In this document: positions 1 to 6,082 of the stretch, one piece after another
Layout: each line of letters starts with the position of its first letter
How positions within the stretch are numbered: the stretch's first letter is position 1
Origin: an uncultured Prevotellaceae bacterium
GTDB lineage: Bacteria; Bacteroidota; Bacteroidia; Bacteroidales; Bacteroidaceae
Direction: 5' to 3'
DNA length: 47,672 nucleotides
Assembly: GCA_902792635.1 (NCBI GenBank)
Contig: CADBAG010000015.1
Span: 30,450 to 78,121, forward strand
The notes under the pieces: model-generated
Database searches by the model: none
What the model was told of the DNA's origin: nothing
Seen by the model: only the letters and a program-made list of their open reading frames with translations
Program-made: the position numbers and the translations under genes

Positions 1-62
1 TGCAGTCGCTACGCTCCTTTGCCTGGGGTTATGGAGAGCCAGCCTCTCCGAGGCTATCAACC
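1..62. repeat. Fragment of the composite intergenic hairpin repeat, cut by the window edge
   Basis: This stretch resembles the right-hand end of the larger repeat at 41016-41275. Both have a gtcgct-cgctcct block followed by cctgggg and a TA dinucleotide. A small hairpin (AGCCTC, loop tcc, GAGGCT) also recalls the cctctccgagg end of the copy at 2053-2362. No coding sequence was recognised here. Confidence 0.45.
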
Positions 63-82
63 ATTATAGATGAAGGATAATT

Positions 83-556
83 TCAACCGTACAGCTCGAG
101 ATTTTTTGCAGTCTGAATGTTTGCTTGTAACCGACCTTCGGCCAATCCTTGTTGTCTGCCTTCGGTCAATCCTTGTTGTCTGCCTTCGGTCAATCCTTGT
201 TGTCTGCCTTCGGTCAATCCTTGTTGTCTGCCTTTATCTTGAGCACCACGCATAACATTCAAAGTATCGCGATAATGGCGTAGAGCAGCATCATATTCTA
301 TGCGCTCATCCTTTGTCATATTGCTCACTTCTCCTATCTCTGCCAACTTGCGGAAAACGGAATCTTTTGCTGCCCAAGGCATTCTATCTAATATCTCCAT
401 ATTCTTTAGTACATATATCCAACGCTCGAAGTCATCCCTGCATTCATCAGCATCTTTCTTAAAGACAGGCAGTTGAAGAAAGATAAATCGCTCCTTATCG
501 GAAAAGACCACGCCACGTTGTTTGTTCATTAACAATACATCAGTACGGAAGTTATA
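83..556 (-). pseudogene. 5'-truncated Rpn/PD-(D/E)XK nuclease family transposase gene (C-terminal part)
   Basis: The readable protein matches the C-terminal third of the Rpn (recombination-promoting nuclease, PD-(D/E)XK transposase-like) proteins common in Bacteroidota. The signature blocks are ERFIFLQLP, FERWIYVLKNM, MPWAAKDSVF and the YRDTLNVM helix, followed by a GRQQGLTE octapeptide repeat. In-frame codons upstream of the TTG/ATG starts near 535-527 still read YNFRTDVLLMNK, which I recall as family sequence, but a TAA stop at 557-559 precedes them. The nuclease core (normally about 150 more residues) is missing. A -7 promoter box lies only about 10 bp upstream, which fits an internal deletion that joined the promoter region to the 3' part. 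A short protein could still be made, but it should be nuclease-dead. Family recognition is from memory of conserved motifs. Confidence 0.75.
135..230. repeat. Four 24-bp tandem repeats inside the Rpn-like gene
   Basis: Unit CCTTCGGTCAATCCTTGTTGTCTG is repeated four times (135, 159, 183, 207) with one base difference in the first unit (ggcc for ggtc). Because 24 is a multiple of three, it encodes the repeated octapeptide GRQQGLTE on the minus strand and copy-number change would not shift the frame. Such EGRxxG tails are usual at the C-terminus of Rpn-family proteins, but the near-perfect DNA identity suggests recent slippage expansion. Confidence 0.9.
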
Positions 557-566
557 TTACTTTTTG

Positions 567-574
567 CAAAAATA
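567..574 (-). promoter_or_regulatory. Bacteroides-type -7 box (TATTTTTG)
   Basis: On the minus strand this reads TATTTTTG, matching TAnnTTTG. It lies directly before the truncated Rpn-like gene. No convincing -33 TTTG was seen, so the assignment rests on the -7 box and its place. Confidence 0.4.
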
Positions 575-617
575 GTTTTTTTATTGATATCTTCCAAGAA
601 AAAAATGGTTTTTGTTA

Positions 618-1172
618 TCAACCTTTGTGTTTCTTCTTAAACACGCCGGGCAACAAGATCGTTCCAATGATGAGATAAGAATAATAGGATAGCAGGCGCC
701 AGATCATCACAGCAATGACGACCATGGAAGCATCAGAGAAATAATCGCGGTAATACCAGCCGAACATTAGTTCAGCGAGTCCACTGCCACCGGGTGTCGG
801 ACTGATCATCGATACCATCCATAGAACCCATTGCATCATCCAGGCTTGAAACAGACTTCCTTGTGGCGCAAAGGCACTGAGCACAGCGACTGCCACGCCG
901 AAACGTGACATCCAAGCTATGGCTGTGACGGCTGTAATCTTCATCCAGAAGCCAACGCTTTTCTGTCGTGCCTGCTGAGAGGCTACACGCAGGTCAGCAG
1001 AGAAACGCAGAACCTTGCCATGAAACTTCCGAAGCCACGGCAACTTGCAGACAAAGGCAACGATATTGGCAATCCATCCGGGGCGAAAGAAGATGAGTAT
1101 TAATAAGAGGGCAGACCAACATAACACTACGATGGCACTGACCCCGAAGAGCCATTTCATACCAAAGTGCAG
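618..1172 (-). pseudogene. 3' half of a flippase-like UPF0104/LPG-synthase-TM family membrane protein gene
   Basis: The frame encodes about 184 residues of a strongly hydrophobic protein, beginning near MKWLFGVSAIVV, with several membrane helices, a PTPGGSGLAE motif typical of the UPF0104/lysylphosphatidylglycerol-synthase transmembrane family, and a basic KKKHKG tail. Family members are about 320-340 residues, so roughly the N-terminal half is gone. In the upstream direction the sequence runs directly into glycosyltransferase sequence in another frame at about 1150-1175, so the two genes were joined by a deletion. GT4 genes often sit next to such flippase-like genes in envelope-glycan loci, which would make a deletion between neighbours simple. 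No start codon of its own with a promoter is visible. Confidence 0.7.
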
Positions 1173-1900
1173 CGAAGGCGTCGACATTGTTGTCGGCGAT
1201 GAATCCGTTATAGTTGTCGGTGATGATCTCCGAGGTGTTGGAGTGGCGAGCCACGATGGCCGGGGTGTGCATGGCGGCAGCCTCACGTACGACGAGCGGC
1301 GCATTGTCATACATCGACGGGAAAAGTAGCAGGTCGGCACCCATGTAGATCTGACGGATCAGGTCGCGGTCGGTGATGCTTCCCAAGAACGTCACTTTGT
1401 CCTGATGATAGTCGGTATGGCCGGTCAGTCCCATGCGTGTGGCCATGGCGATGAGTTCCTCGCGAGCGTAGCCGTCGCCGACGAACACAGCGTGATAAGG
1501 AGTCTTCGCGATCTTACCCAAGGCCTCGACGACGAGCCGCAGATTCTTCTCCCAGATATGCTGGCCCACGAAGAGGAGCATCGGCTCATTGTTGTCGATG
1601 TGCAGCATCTGAGAAAGGACTGTGGGCATGCACCACGTCGAACTTCACCTCTTCCAATGTACGCTGAAACTTCAGATCAAGAAATGGCATGCCACATCTA
1701 TAAGGCGGACGGATAGGGACGGGAAGCGAGAAATAGGTATATAAGTCGAAAGGATAGTCGGCACTTCTCAGTCCCGGACAGCTTGGGGTTATGACACTTA
1801 CTTCTTCGCCGGCGTTGTAGAACTGCTGGGCAAGGTTGTATACGGTTATCGACACACCATCCATTACGGGCGGAAAGCACTCATTGAACAATCCAATCAT
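1150..1900 (-). pseudogene. GT4-type glycosyltransferase gene with internal deletion and lost 3' end
   Basis: The N-terminal piece (1900 down to about 1600) starts MIGLFNECFPPVMDGV and contains the GT4 donor-fold opening and FDVVHAHSPF, where GT4 enzymes place their catalytic His region. Sequence then jumps, in another frame, to the C-terminal Rossmann lobe (about 1629 down to 1150) with LLFVGQHIWEKN, the VGDG motif and the LLFPSMYDNAPLVVREAAAM block, which corresponds to the nucleotide-sugar EX7E region. About 100 residues between the two lobes are absent, and the C-terminus runs into the flippase-like gene. The result cannot make a normal enzyme. It would have acted in surface polysaccharide or glycolipid synthesis. 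The start is supported by a -7 box about 30 bp upstream. Confidence 0.75.
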
Positions 1901-1928
1901 AGTACATTATCTTTACGTTAAGCTGGAG

Positions 1929-1936
1929 CAAAGGTA
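1929..1936 (-). promoter_or_regulatory. Bacteroides-type -7 box (TACCTTTG) before the broken glycosyltransferase
   Basis: The minus strand reads TACCTTTG, a full match to TAnnTTTG, 29 bp upstream of the ATG at 1900. No clear -33 element is visible. The promoter appears intact although its gene is broken. Confidence 0.55.
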
Positions 1937-2052
1937 ATGGAACAATATTACTAAGCGACTGCTATAGAGTGACAAAGCCGTTACGACAACATATTGTCTT
2001 CAGTTTGAAAAGGGGTTGAAATAAGTGATAATTTGCTGTTTCCCGGTACAGT

Positions 2053-2362
2053 GTAGCACCTCGAAGAGTTGTCACACGGTTAGCTCCGAGAATAACCTCG
2101 AAGAGGTTGAACATGGTTAGCCCCATGCAAGGAGCGCAGCGACGCAGCATGGGGTTTAGGAGCGGTGGCTTTTCGTTGCAATCCGGCCTCGAAGAGGGCG
2201 AACCTCAAATAGGGTGCAGAAAGCGTTTCCAGACCAGCGCCCAGCCCATGTTCGCCCTCTTCGAGGTCGGAATTTAGGTCGTCTGCACCATTTTAGCCCC
2301 ACGTTTCGGCTGCGCCTCACGTGGGGCTAACCATGTGGCACCTCTCCGAGGTGCGGGTGTCC
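2053..2362. repeat. Composite intergenic hairpin repeat, copy A
   Basis: The stretch between 1937 and 2372 holds no credible gene but is full of inverted repeats. CCTCGAAGAGGGCGAAC (2187-2203) is repeated in perfect inverse at 2250-2266, leaving a 46-bp variable spacer. A further hairpin has a 10-bp perfect stem AGCCCCACGT/ACGTGGGGCT, and another is built around agccccatg-catgggg. The block also contains acctcgaagaggt units. The same order of elements recurs at 41016-41275, with the variable spacer different. It may be a non-autonomous repeat family, or a structured terminator or insulator between transcription units. Confidence 0.75.
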
Positions 2363-2372
2363 CCAACTCAAC

Positions 2373-3557
2373 TTAACTAATCGCTTCTTTCGGCTTGAAG
2401 ACCTTGTCTACGACAAGGGCGATGGCACCGTCGCCCGTCACATTGCAGGCCGTGCCGAAGCTGTCCATGGCGATGTAGAGGGCGATCATCAAAGCTTGTG
2501 CTTCCGCATTGAACCCGAGGATGCTCGCCAATGGGGCCAGGGCTGCCATGATAGCACCTCCGGGTACGCCGGGCGCTGCCACCATGACGACGGAGAGCAT
2601 GAGGATGAAATAGAAGAACATCGGGAAGTCGTGGGCACGGCCCGTGAGTAGGCAGATCGTCAGTGCACACGCCGTGATTTTCATCGCTGAGCCGCTGAGG
2701 TGGATCGTGGCACAGAGGGGGATGACGAAGCTCGCTATCGACGTGGAGACGCCATTGCGCAGCGTGCGGGCAAGGGTCACGGGAATGGTTGCAGCCGATG
2801 AGCTTGTGCCTAAGGCTGTCAGGTAAGCCGGCAGCATGTTGCCCAACAGTTTAAAAGGGTTCTTCCGGACGACAGCACCGGCGATACAATATTGGTAGAC
2901 GAGGATGAAGACGTGGAGGATGAAGATGACGACGATAATCTGGGCAAAGACGATGACGACCTTCTTGGCCTGACCGTTATAGGTCATGTTGAGGAACACA
3001 CCGAAGATATACAGCGGCAGGAAGGGGATGATACCTTTGGCGATTGTCTTATTGACGATATATTTGAACTCGTCGAAGACGCGGTGGGTGACATTCAGGC
3101 CTCCGTAGGCAATGCCGAGGCCGAGAAGGAAAGAGAAGACGAGCCCGCTCATCACGTCGACCATCGGGGGAATAGAGATCGTGAAATAAGGCGTGAGCTC
3201 CAGTCCTTTGGCGATATGTGGCATGGCACCCGTGGAGGCTATCATTGAAGGAAAGAGCCACGAGCCTGTGCCATAACCGAGGAGAGCTGCTACAACCGTG
3301 TCAACATAGGCGATGACAACCGTCACCGCCAACAGTTTACCAGCTCCCCGACCGATATCTGCGATGGCGGGGGTGACGAGGCCGATGATGATCAACGGGA
3401 TCATGAAGCCGAGAAACTCGCTGAAGAGGCTGTTAAACGTGATGAACACGCGCACGATGGCTGCCGGTAGAAAATTGCCGGCGATGAGACCGAGGATAAT
3501 GGCGATAATGACGCGCGGAAGAAGACTGATGTGTATCTCTCTCTTGCCAAATTTCAT
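2373..3557 (-). CDS. Dicarboxylate/amino-acid:cation symporter (DAACS family)
   Basis: Predicted inner-membrane secondary transporter that couples Na+ or H+ to uptake of dicarboxylates or amino acids such as glutamate, aspartate or serine; the substrate cannot be read from sequence. At 394 residues it has the usual family length. It has about eight hydrophobic helices, the serine-rich SSSAATIPVTL re-entrant loop (about residues 260-270), and a late NVTGDGAIALVVDK segment that matches the family's second hairpin and last helix. I chose the ATG at 3557 (MKFGKREIH), because the longer TTG frame would begin inside the -7 promoter box. It appears to be a single-gene unit: the thi operon upstream ends in a terminator, and the repeat region lies downstream. 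Confidence 0.85.
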   Translation of the reverse strand: MKFGKREIHISLLPRVIIAIILGLIAGNFLPAAIVRVFITFNSLFSEFLGFMIPLIIIGLVTPAIADIGRGAGKLLAVTVVIAYVDTVVAALLGYGTGSWLFPSMIASTGAMPHIAKGLELTPYFTISIPPMVDVMSGLVFSFLLGLGIAYGGLNVTHRVFDEFKYIVNKTIAKGIIPFLPLYIFGVFLNMTYNGQAKKVVIVFAQIIVVIFILHVFILVYQYCIAGAVVRKNPFKLLGNMLPAYLTALGTSSSAATIPVTLARTLRNGVSTSIASFVIPLCATIHLSGSAMKITACALTICLLTGRAHDFPMFFYFILMLSVVMVAAPGVPGGAIMAALAPLASILGFNAEAQALMIALYIAMDSFGTACNVTGDGAIALVVDKVFKPKEAIS

Positions 3558-3578
3558 GATAATGTGATAATTTGGCTG

Positions 3579-3586
3579 CAAAGGTA
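3579..3586 (-). promoter_or_regulatory. Bacteroides-type -7 box (TACCTTTG) for the symporter gene
   Basis: The minus strand reads TACCTTTG, 21 bp upstream of the ATG at 3557. Transcription would start a few bases downstream, giving a very short leader, which supports the ATG over the upstream TTG. The -33 region is poor. Confidence 0.5.
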
Positions 3587-3655
3587 CAACAATTCTTTTG
3601 GTTTGATAGCAATTGCGGCATGTTATTTTCGTCTTATCCGTTATAGAGTGGTCAA

Positions 3656-3692
3656 AAGGGATAGTGCAGGGTAGGGTCCTGCACTATCCTAT
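3656..3692 (-). terminator. Intrinsic terminator after thiH
   Basis: GGATAGTGCAGG (3659-3670) and CCTGCACTATCC (3678-3689) form a perfect 12-bp stem with a 7-base loop. Read on the minus strand, the stem is followed by CTTTTG, a short U-tract. It lies 17 bp past the thiH stop and separates the thi operon from the symporter gene. Confidence 0.75.
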
Positions 3693-3706
3693 GTGGAGGG
3701 AGGATA

Positions 3707-4834
3707 TCATGCCGTCACCTTGTCGAAGCAGCGGTCCCAGTTCTTCCATACCGGCTCCACGCCCATGGCTTTGAGGTCGGCGATGACCTGCGGCGTGCGT
3801 CGGCTGTCAGCGACATGAAACTGCTCCAAGGCAGAGGGGTAGCAGCAGTAGCCTCCCGGGTCAGTGTGACTCTCCGAGCTCATTGTCGTCACCCCGAGCG
3901 TAGCCATGTGGTTGCGCATCTCGGGACTCTCACGCGTCGAATAGCTGATGTCGACATCGGGATCGAAGATCCTCATGGCGAAGGTTGCCAAGGCCAGCTC
4001 ACGGTCACTCATGATGACGTTAGGCTGGAAGCCGCCGTTCTCCGAAGGACGCATACGCGGGAAGTTGACACTGTACTGCGTGCGCCAGTAGTGTTTCTCG
4101 AGATAGCGCAGATGATAGGCCATCATCGTGACGTCCGTGCGCCAGTCCTCAAGCCCGATGAGTGCTCCCATGCCGATCTTGTGTACCCCAGCCATGCCCA
4201 TGCGGTCGAAGCCATTGAGCCGCCATTCGTAGTTCGACTTCATGCCATGAGGATGGTATTTCTTGTAGTTGGCCTCATGGTAGGTCTCCTGGAAGCAGAT
4301 GACACCGTCGAGACCGTGCTCGCGGGCAAGCATTGCATAGCCCTCTTCCTTCAGAGGCATGACCTCGATCTGAAGATTGTTGAAGTAAGGCTTAGCCAGG
4401 TCGAGTGCACGGGCTATATAATCGACGCCGGCGAGACGCGGGTTCTCACCCGTCAGGACGAGGAGGTTGTCGAAAGGTCCGAGCTTCTTGATGGCCTGAT
4501 ACTCGCGTACAATCTCATCCTCGGTGAGGATGGTGCGCTTCATCTTGTTCTGCACGTGGAATCCGCAGTAGACACACGAGTTGGTGCACGAGTTGGTGAT
4601 ATAAATAGGAATGAACATATTGATGGTCTTGCCAAAGCGCTCGCGCGTCAGCTTGCGGCTCAGGCGGGCCATAGGTTCAATGAGCTTGTCGGCGGCAGGT
4701 GAGATGAGTGCCATGAAGTCGTCCACCGTAGGATGGAGGGCGTTGAGGGCCCTGATGACATCCGCGTCTTTCTTGGCTAAGATGCGAGCCTTCGTCTCAT
4801 CCCAGTCGATATTTTTTATTACGTCGTAAAACAT
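3707..4834 (-). CDS. thiH: 2-iminoacetate synthase ThiH (radical SAM)
   Basis: ThiH cleaves tyrosine with a 5'-deoxyadenosyl radical to give p-cresol and 2-iminoacetate (dehydroglycine), the nitrogen donor for the thiazole ring of thiamine in anaerobes. At 375 residues it has family length. The radical-SAM cluster motif is C83-x3-C87-x2-C90 in NSCTNSCVYCGFH, binding a [4Fe-4S] cluster and SAM. Other recognisable blocks are VLLTGE-like LVLTGENPRLAG, ICFQETYHEANY and NFPRMRPSENGGF. It is the third gene of the thiG-thiS-thiH operon; its start is 6 bp after the thiS stop. The use of ThiH rather than the glycine oxidase ThiO fits an anaerobic organism. It is followed by a hairpin terminator. Confidence 0.95.
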   Translation of the reverse strand: MFYDVIKNIDWDETKARILAKKDADVIRALNALHPTVDDFMALISPAADKLIEPMARLSRKLTRERFGKTINMFIPIYITNSCTNSCVYCGFHVQNKMKRTILTEDEIVREYQAIKKLGPFDNLLVLTGENPRLAGVDYIARALDLAKPYFNNLQIEVMPLKEEGYAMLAREHGLDGVICFQETYHEANYKKYHPHGMKSNYEWRLNGFDRMGMAGVHKIGMGALIGLEDWRTDVTMMAYHLRYLEKHYWRTQYSVNFPRMRPSENGGFQPNVIMSDRELALATFAMRIFDPDVDISYSTRESPEMRNHMATLGVTTMSSESHTDPGGYCCYPSALEQFHVADSRRTPQVIADLKAMGVEPVWKNWDRCFDKVTA

Positions 4835-4839
4835 GATGA

Positions 4840-5040
4840 TTATCCTCCACAGAAAGCTTTAATGATTAACAGGTCGTCTCCCTCCTTGAGCGTGTGCCCT
4901 TTCCAGTCGTCTGAGCAGACGAGCTCGTTGTTCACGGCAATGGCCACGCCTCGTGTGGGCAGTTTCTCAAGCAAGGCGACATCTGTGAGGTTGCTGCCTT
5001 CGGGCAGTTCCACCTCTTTCTTATTGATATGTATCTTCAT
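4840..5040 (-). CDS. thiS: Sulfur carrier protein ThiS
   Basis: A small 66-residue beta-grasp protein starting MKIHINKKEVELPEG and ending in the diagnostic CGG. The C-terminal Gly-Gly is adenylated by ThiF and converted to a thiocarboxylate that donates sulfur to the thiazole formed by ThiG. The hydrophobic core, the IAVNNELV strand and the EGDDLLIIKAFCGG end are typical. It lies 5 bp after thiG and 6 bp before thiH, so it is translated from the same riboswitch-controlled transcript. ThiF, ThiC, ThiD and ThiE are not in the window and must be encoded elsewhere if the pathway is complete. Confidence 0.95.
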   Translation of the reverse strand: MKIHINKKEVELPEGSNLTDVALLEKLPTRGVAIAVNNELVCSDDWKGHTLKEGDDLLIIKAFCGG

Positions 5041-5045
5041 AGGGC

Positions 5046-5819
5046 TTAGTCGAGGAAAGAGGTGAGAGGTGATGTGGCGTCAGCCTGGAAGTCGAGATGA
5101 CGGGAGCCGAGTCCGGCCTCATAAGCCTCGCGTCCGGCCTCCACAGCTTTGGCGAAGGCGGCAGCCATAGCCACGGGGTCATCGGCAACGGCAATGGCGG
5201 TGTTGACCATCACTGCGTCGGCACCGATCTCCAAGGCTTTGGCGGCATCACTCGGTGCACCGATACCTGCATCGACGACGACGGGTACCCGAGCCTCTTC
5301 GATGATGATGTTGAGGAAGTCGAGGGTGCGCAGTCCGAGGTTAGAGCCGATGGGAGCGCCGAGCGGCATGACTGTGGCAGCGCCGGCTTCCTCGAGGCGT
5401 TTGCAGAGCACAGGGTCGGCCTGACAGTAAGGCAGCACCACGAAGCCTTTCTTCACCAGTTCCTCCGTGGCCTTCAGTGTCTCCGTGCCGTCGGGGAGGA
5501 GATAGCGGGGATCGGGGTGAATCTCCAGTTTGATCCAGTTGGTACCGAAAGCCTCGCGGGCCATCTGGGCAGCGAAGACAGCCTCCTTGGCATCACGTGT
5601 GCCCGATGTGTTCGGGAGAAGCTGGATGCCAGGCTGCGCGATATGACTGAGCATGTCGTCGTGGTCATCCTCCATGTCAATACGTTTCATCGCCATGGTC
5701 ACCATTTCTGTGCCGGAAGCCTTGATAGCTTTCTGCATCAGTTCATTACTACTGAATTTTCCTGTTCCCAGGATGAGGCGAGAAGAGAACTCCTTGCCCG
5801 CAATGTTCAATTTCTGCAT
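5046..5819 (-). CDS. thiG: Thiazole synthase ThiG
   Basis: ThiG is a (beta/alpha)8 enzyme that joins 1-deoxy-xylulose 5-phosphate, dehydroglycine and ThiS-thiocarboxylate sulfur into the thiazole phosphate of thiamine. The 257-residue length is normal. The opening [19 protein letters not shown], the [17 protein letters not shown] block (the Lys forms the imine with the sugar phosphate), [27 protein letters not shown] and [10 protein letters not shown] are all family hallmarks. It is the first gene of the operon, preceded by a TPP riboswitch in a leader of about 175 nt, so thiamine pyrophosphate should repress it. The start codon lies inside a 6-bp inverted repeat (5817-5831) that could take part in translational control. 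Confidence 0.95.
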   Translation of the reverse strand: MQKLNIAGKEFSSRLILGTGKFSSNELMQKAIKASGTEMVTMAMKRIDMEDDHDDMLSHIAQPGIQLLPNTSGTRDAKEAVFAAQMAREAFGTNWIKLEIHPDPRYLLPDGTETLKATEELVKKGFVVLPYCQADPVLCKRLEEAGAATVMPLGAPIGSNLGLRTLDFLNIIIEEARVPVVVDAGIGAPSDAAKALEIGADAVMVNTAIAVADDPVAMAAAFAKAVEAGREAYEAGLGSRHLDFQADATSPLTSFLD

Positions 5820-5831
5820 GATGCAATCATG
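5817..5831 (-). promoter_or_regulatory. Small hairpin covering the thiG start codon
   Basis: The minus strand reads CATGAT-tgc-ATCATG, a 6-bp perfect inverted repeat whose 3' arm ends with the thiG ATG. In the absence of an obvious intrinsic terminator between the riboswitch and thiG, this is a candidate for start-codon masking, though six A/T-rich pairs are only weakly stable. Confidence 0.3.
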
Positions 5832-5907
5832 AATGGTTAAAAATTGGAAAGGAGCAAAAAGAACGTACTACATAGAAACCTTCTCTTCTCTGCGGAAGAT
5901 AAGCATT

Positions 5908-5985
5908 AAATCCCTACGGCAGCATTATCTGCATCAGGTTGTATGGGTATGATCTCAGCACTGCCAACAGGCAGGCACCCCTTTG
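5908..5985 (-). promoter_or_regulatory. TPP riboswitch (THI box) upstream of thiG
   Basis: On the minus strand the sequence carries the conserved THI-box blocks in order: GGGGTGCC, GCTGAGA, ATACCCATACAACCTGAT, CAGATAATGCTGCCGTAGGGA. The tgcctgttggca arm is the variable P3 helix. Binding of thiamine pyrophosphate to this aptamer should lower expression of thiG-thiS-thiH. About 88 nt separate the aptamer from the thiG start. I see no clear intrinsic terminator there, so control of translation is more likely than attenuation. Confidence 0.95.
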
Positions 5986-6004
5986 TCGTTCTTTACGACA
6001 AGTG

Positions 6005-6035
6005 CAAAGTTATAAATATAATGATATTAAGTCAA
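6005..6035 (-). promoter_or_regulatory. Promoter of the thiGSH operon
   Basis: The minus strand has a TTG -33 element (6033-6035), a 20-bp spacer and a perfect TAACTTTG -7 box (6005-6012). Transcription would begin near 5997, just before the TPP aptamer. Confidence 0.7.
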
Positions 6036-6082
6036 GAATATTCCTTGTTATTTAACGTTTTTGTGCGATTTATTATATTGTT

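Noticed and set aside
135-230. Possible CRISPR-like array
   Set aside because: The 24-bp units are contiguous without spacers and encode an in-frame octapeptide repeat.
1962-2150. Small open frame on the minus strand in the repeat region
   Set aside because: It lies within the hairpin repeat, and its composition follows the repeat; no protein family was recognised.
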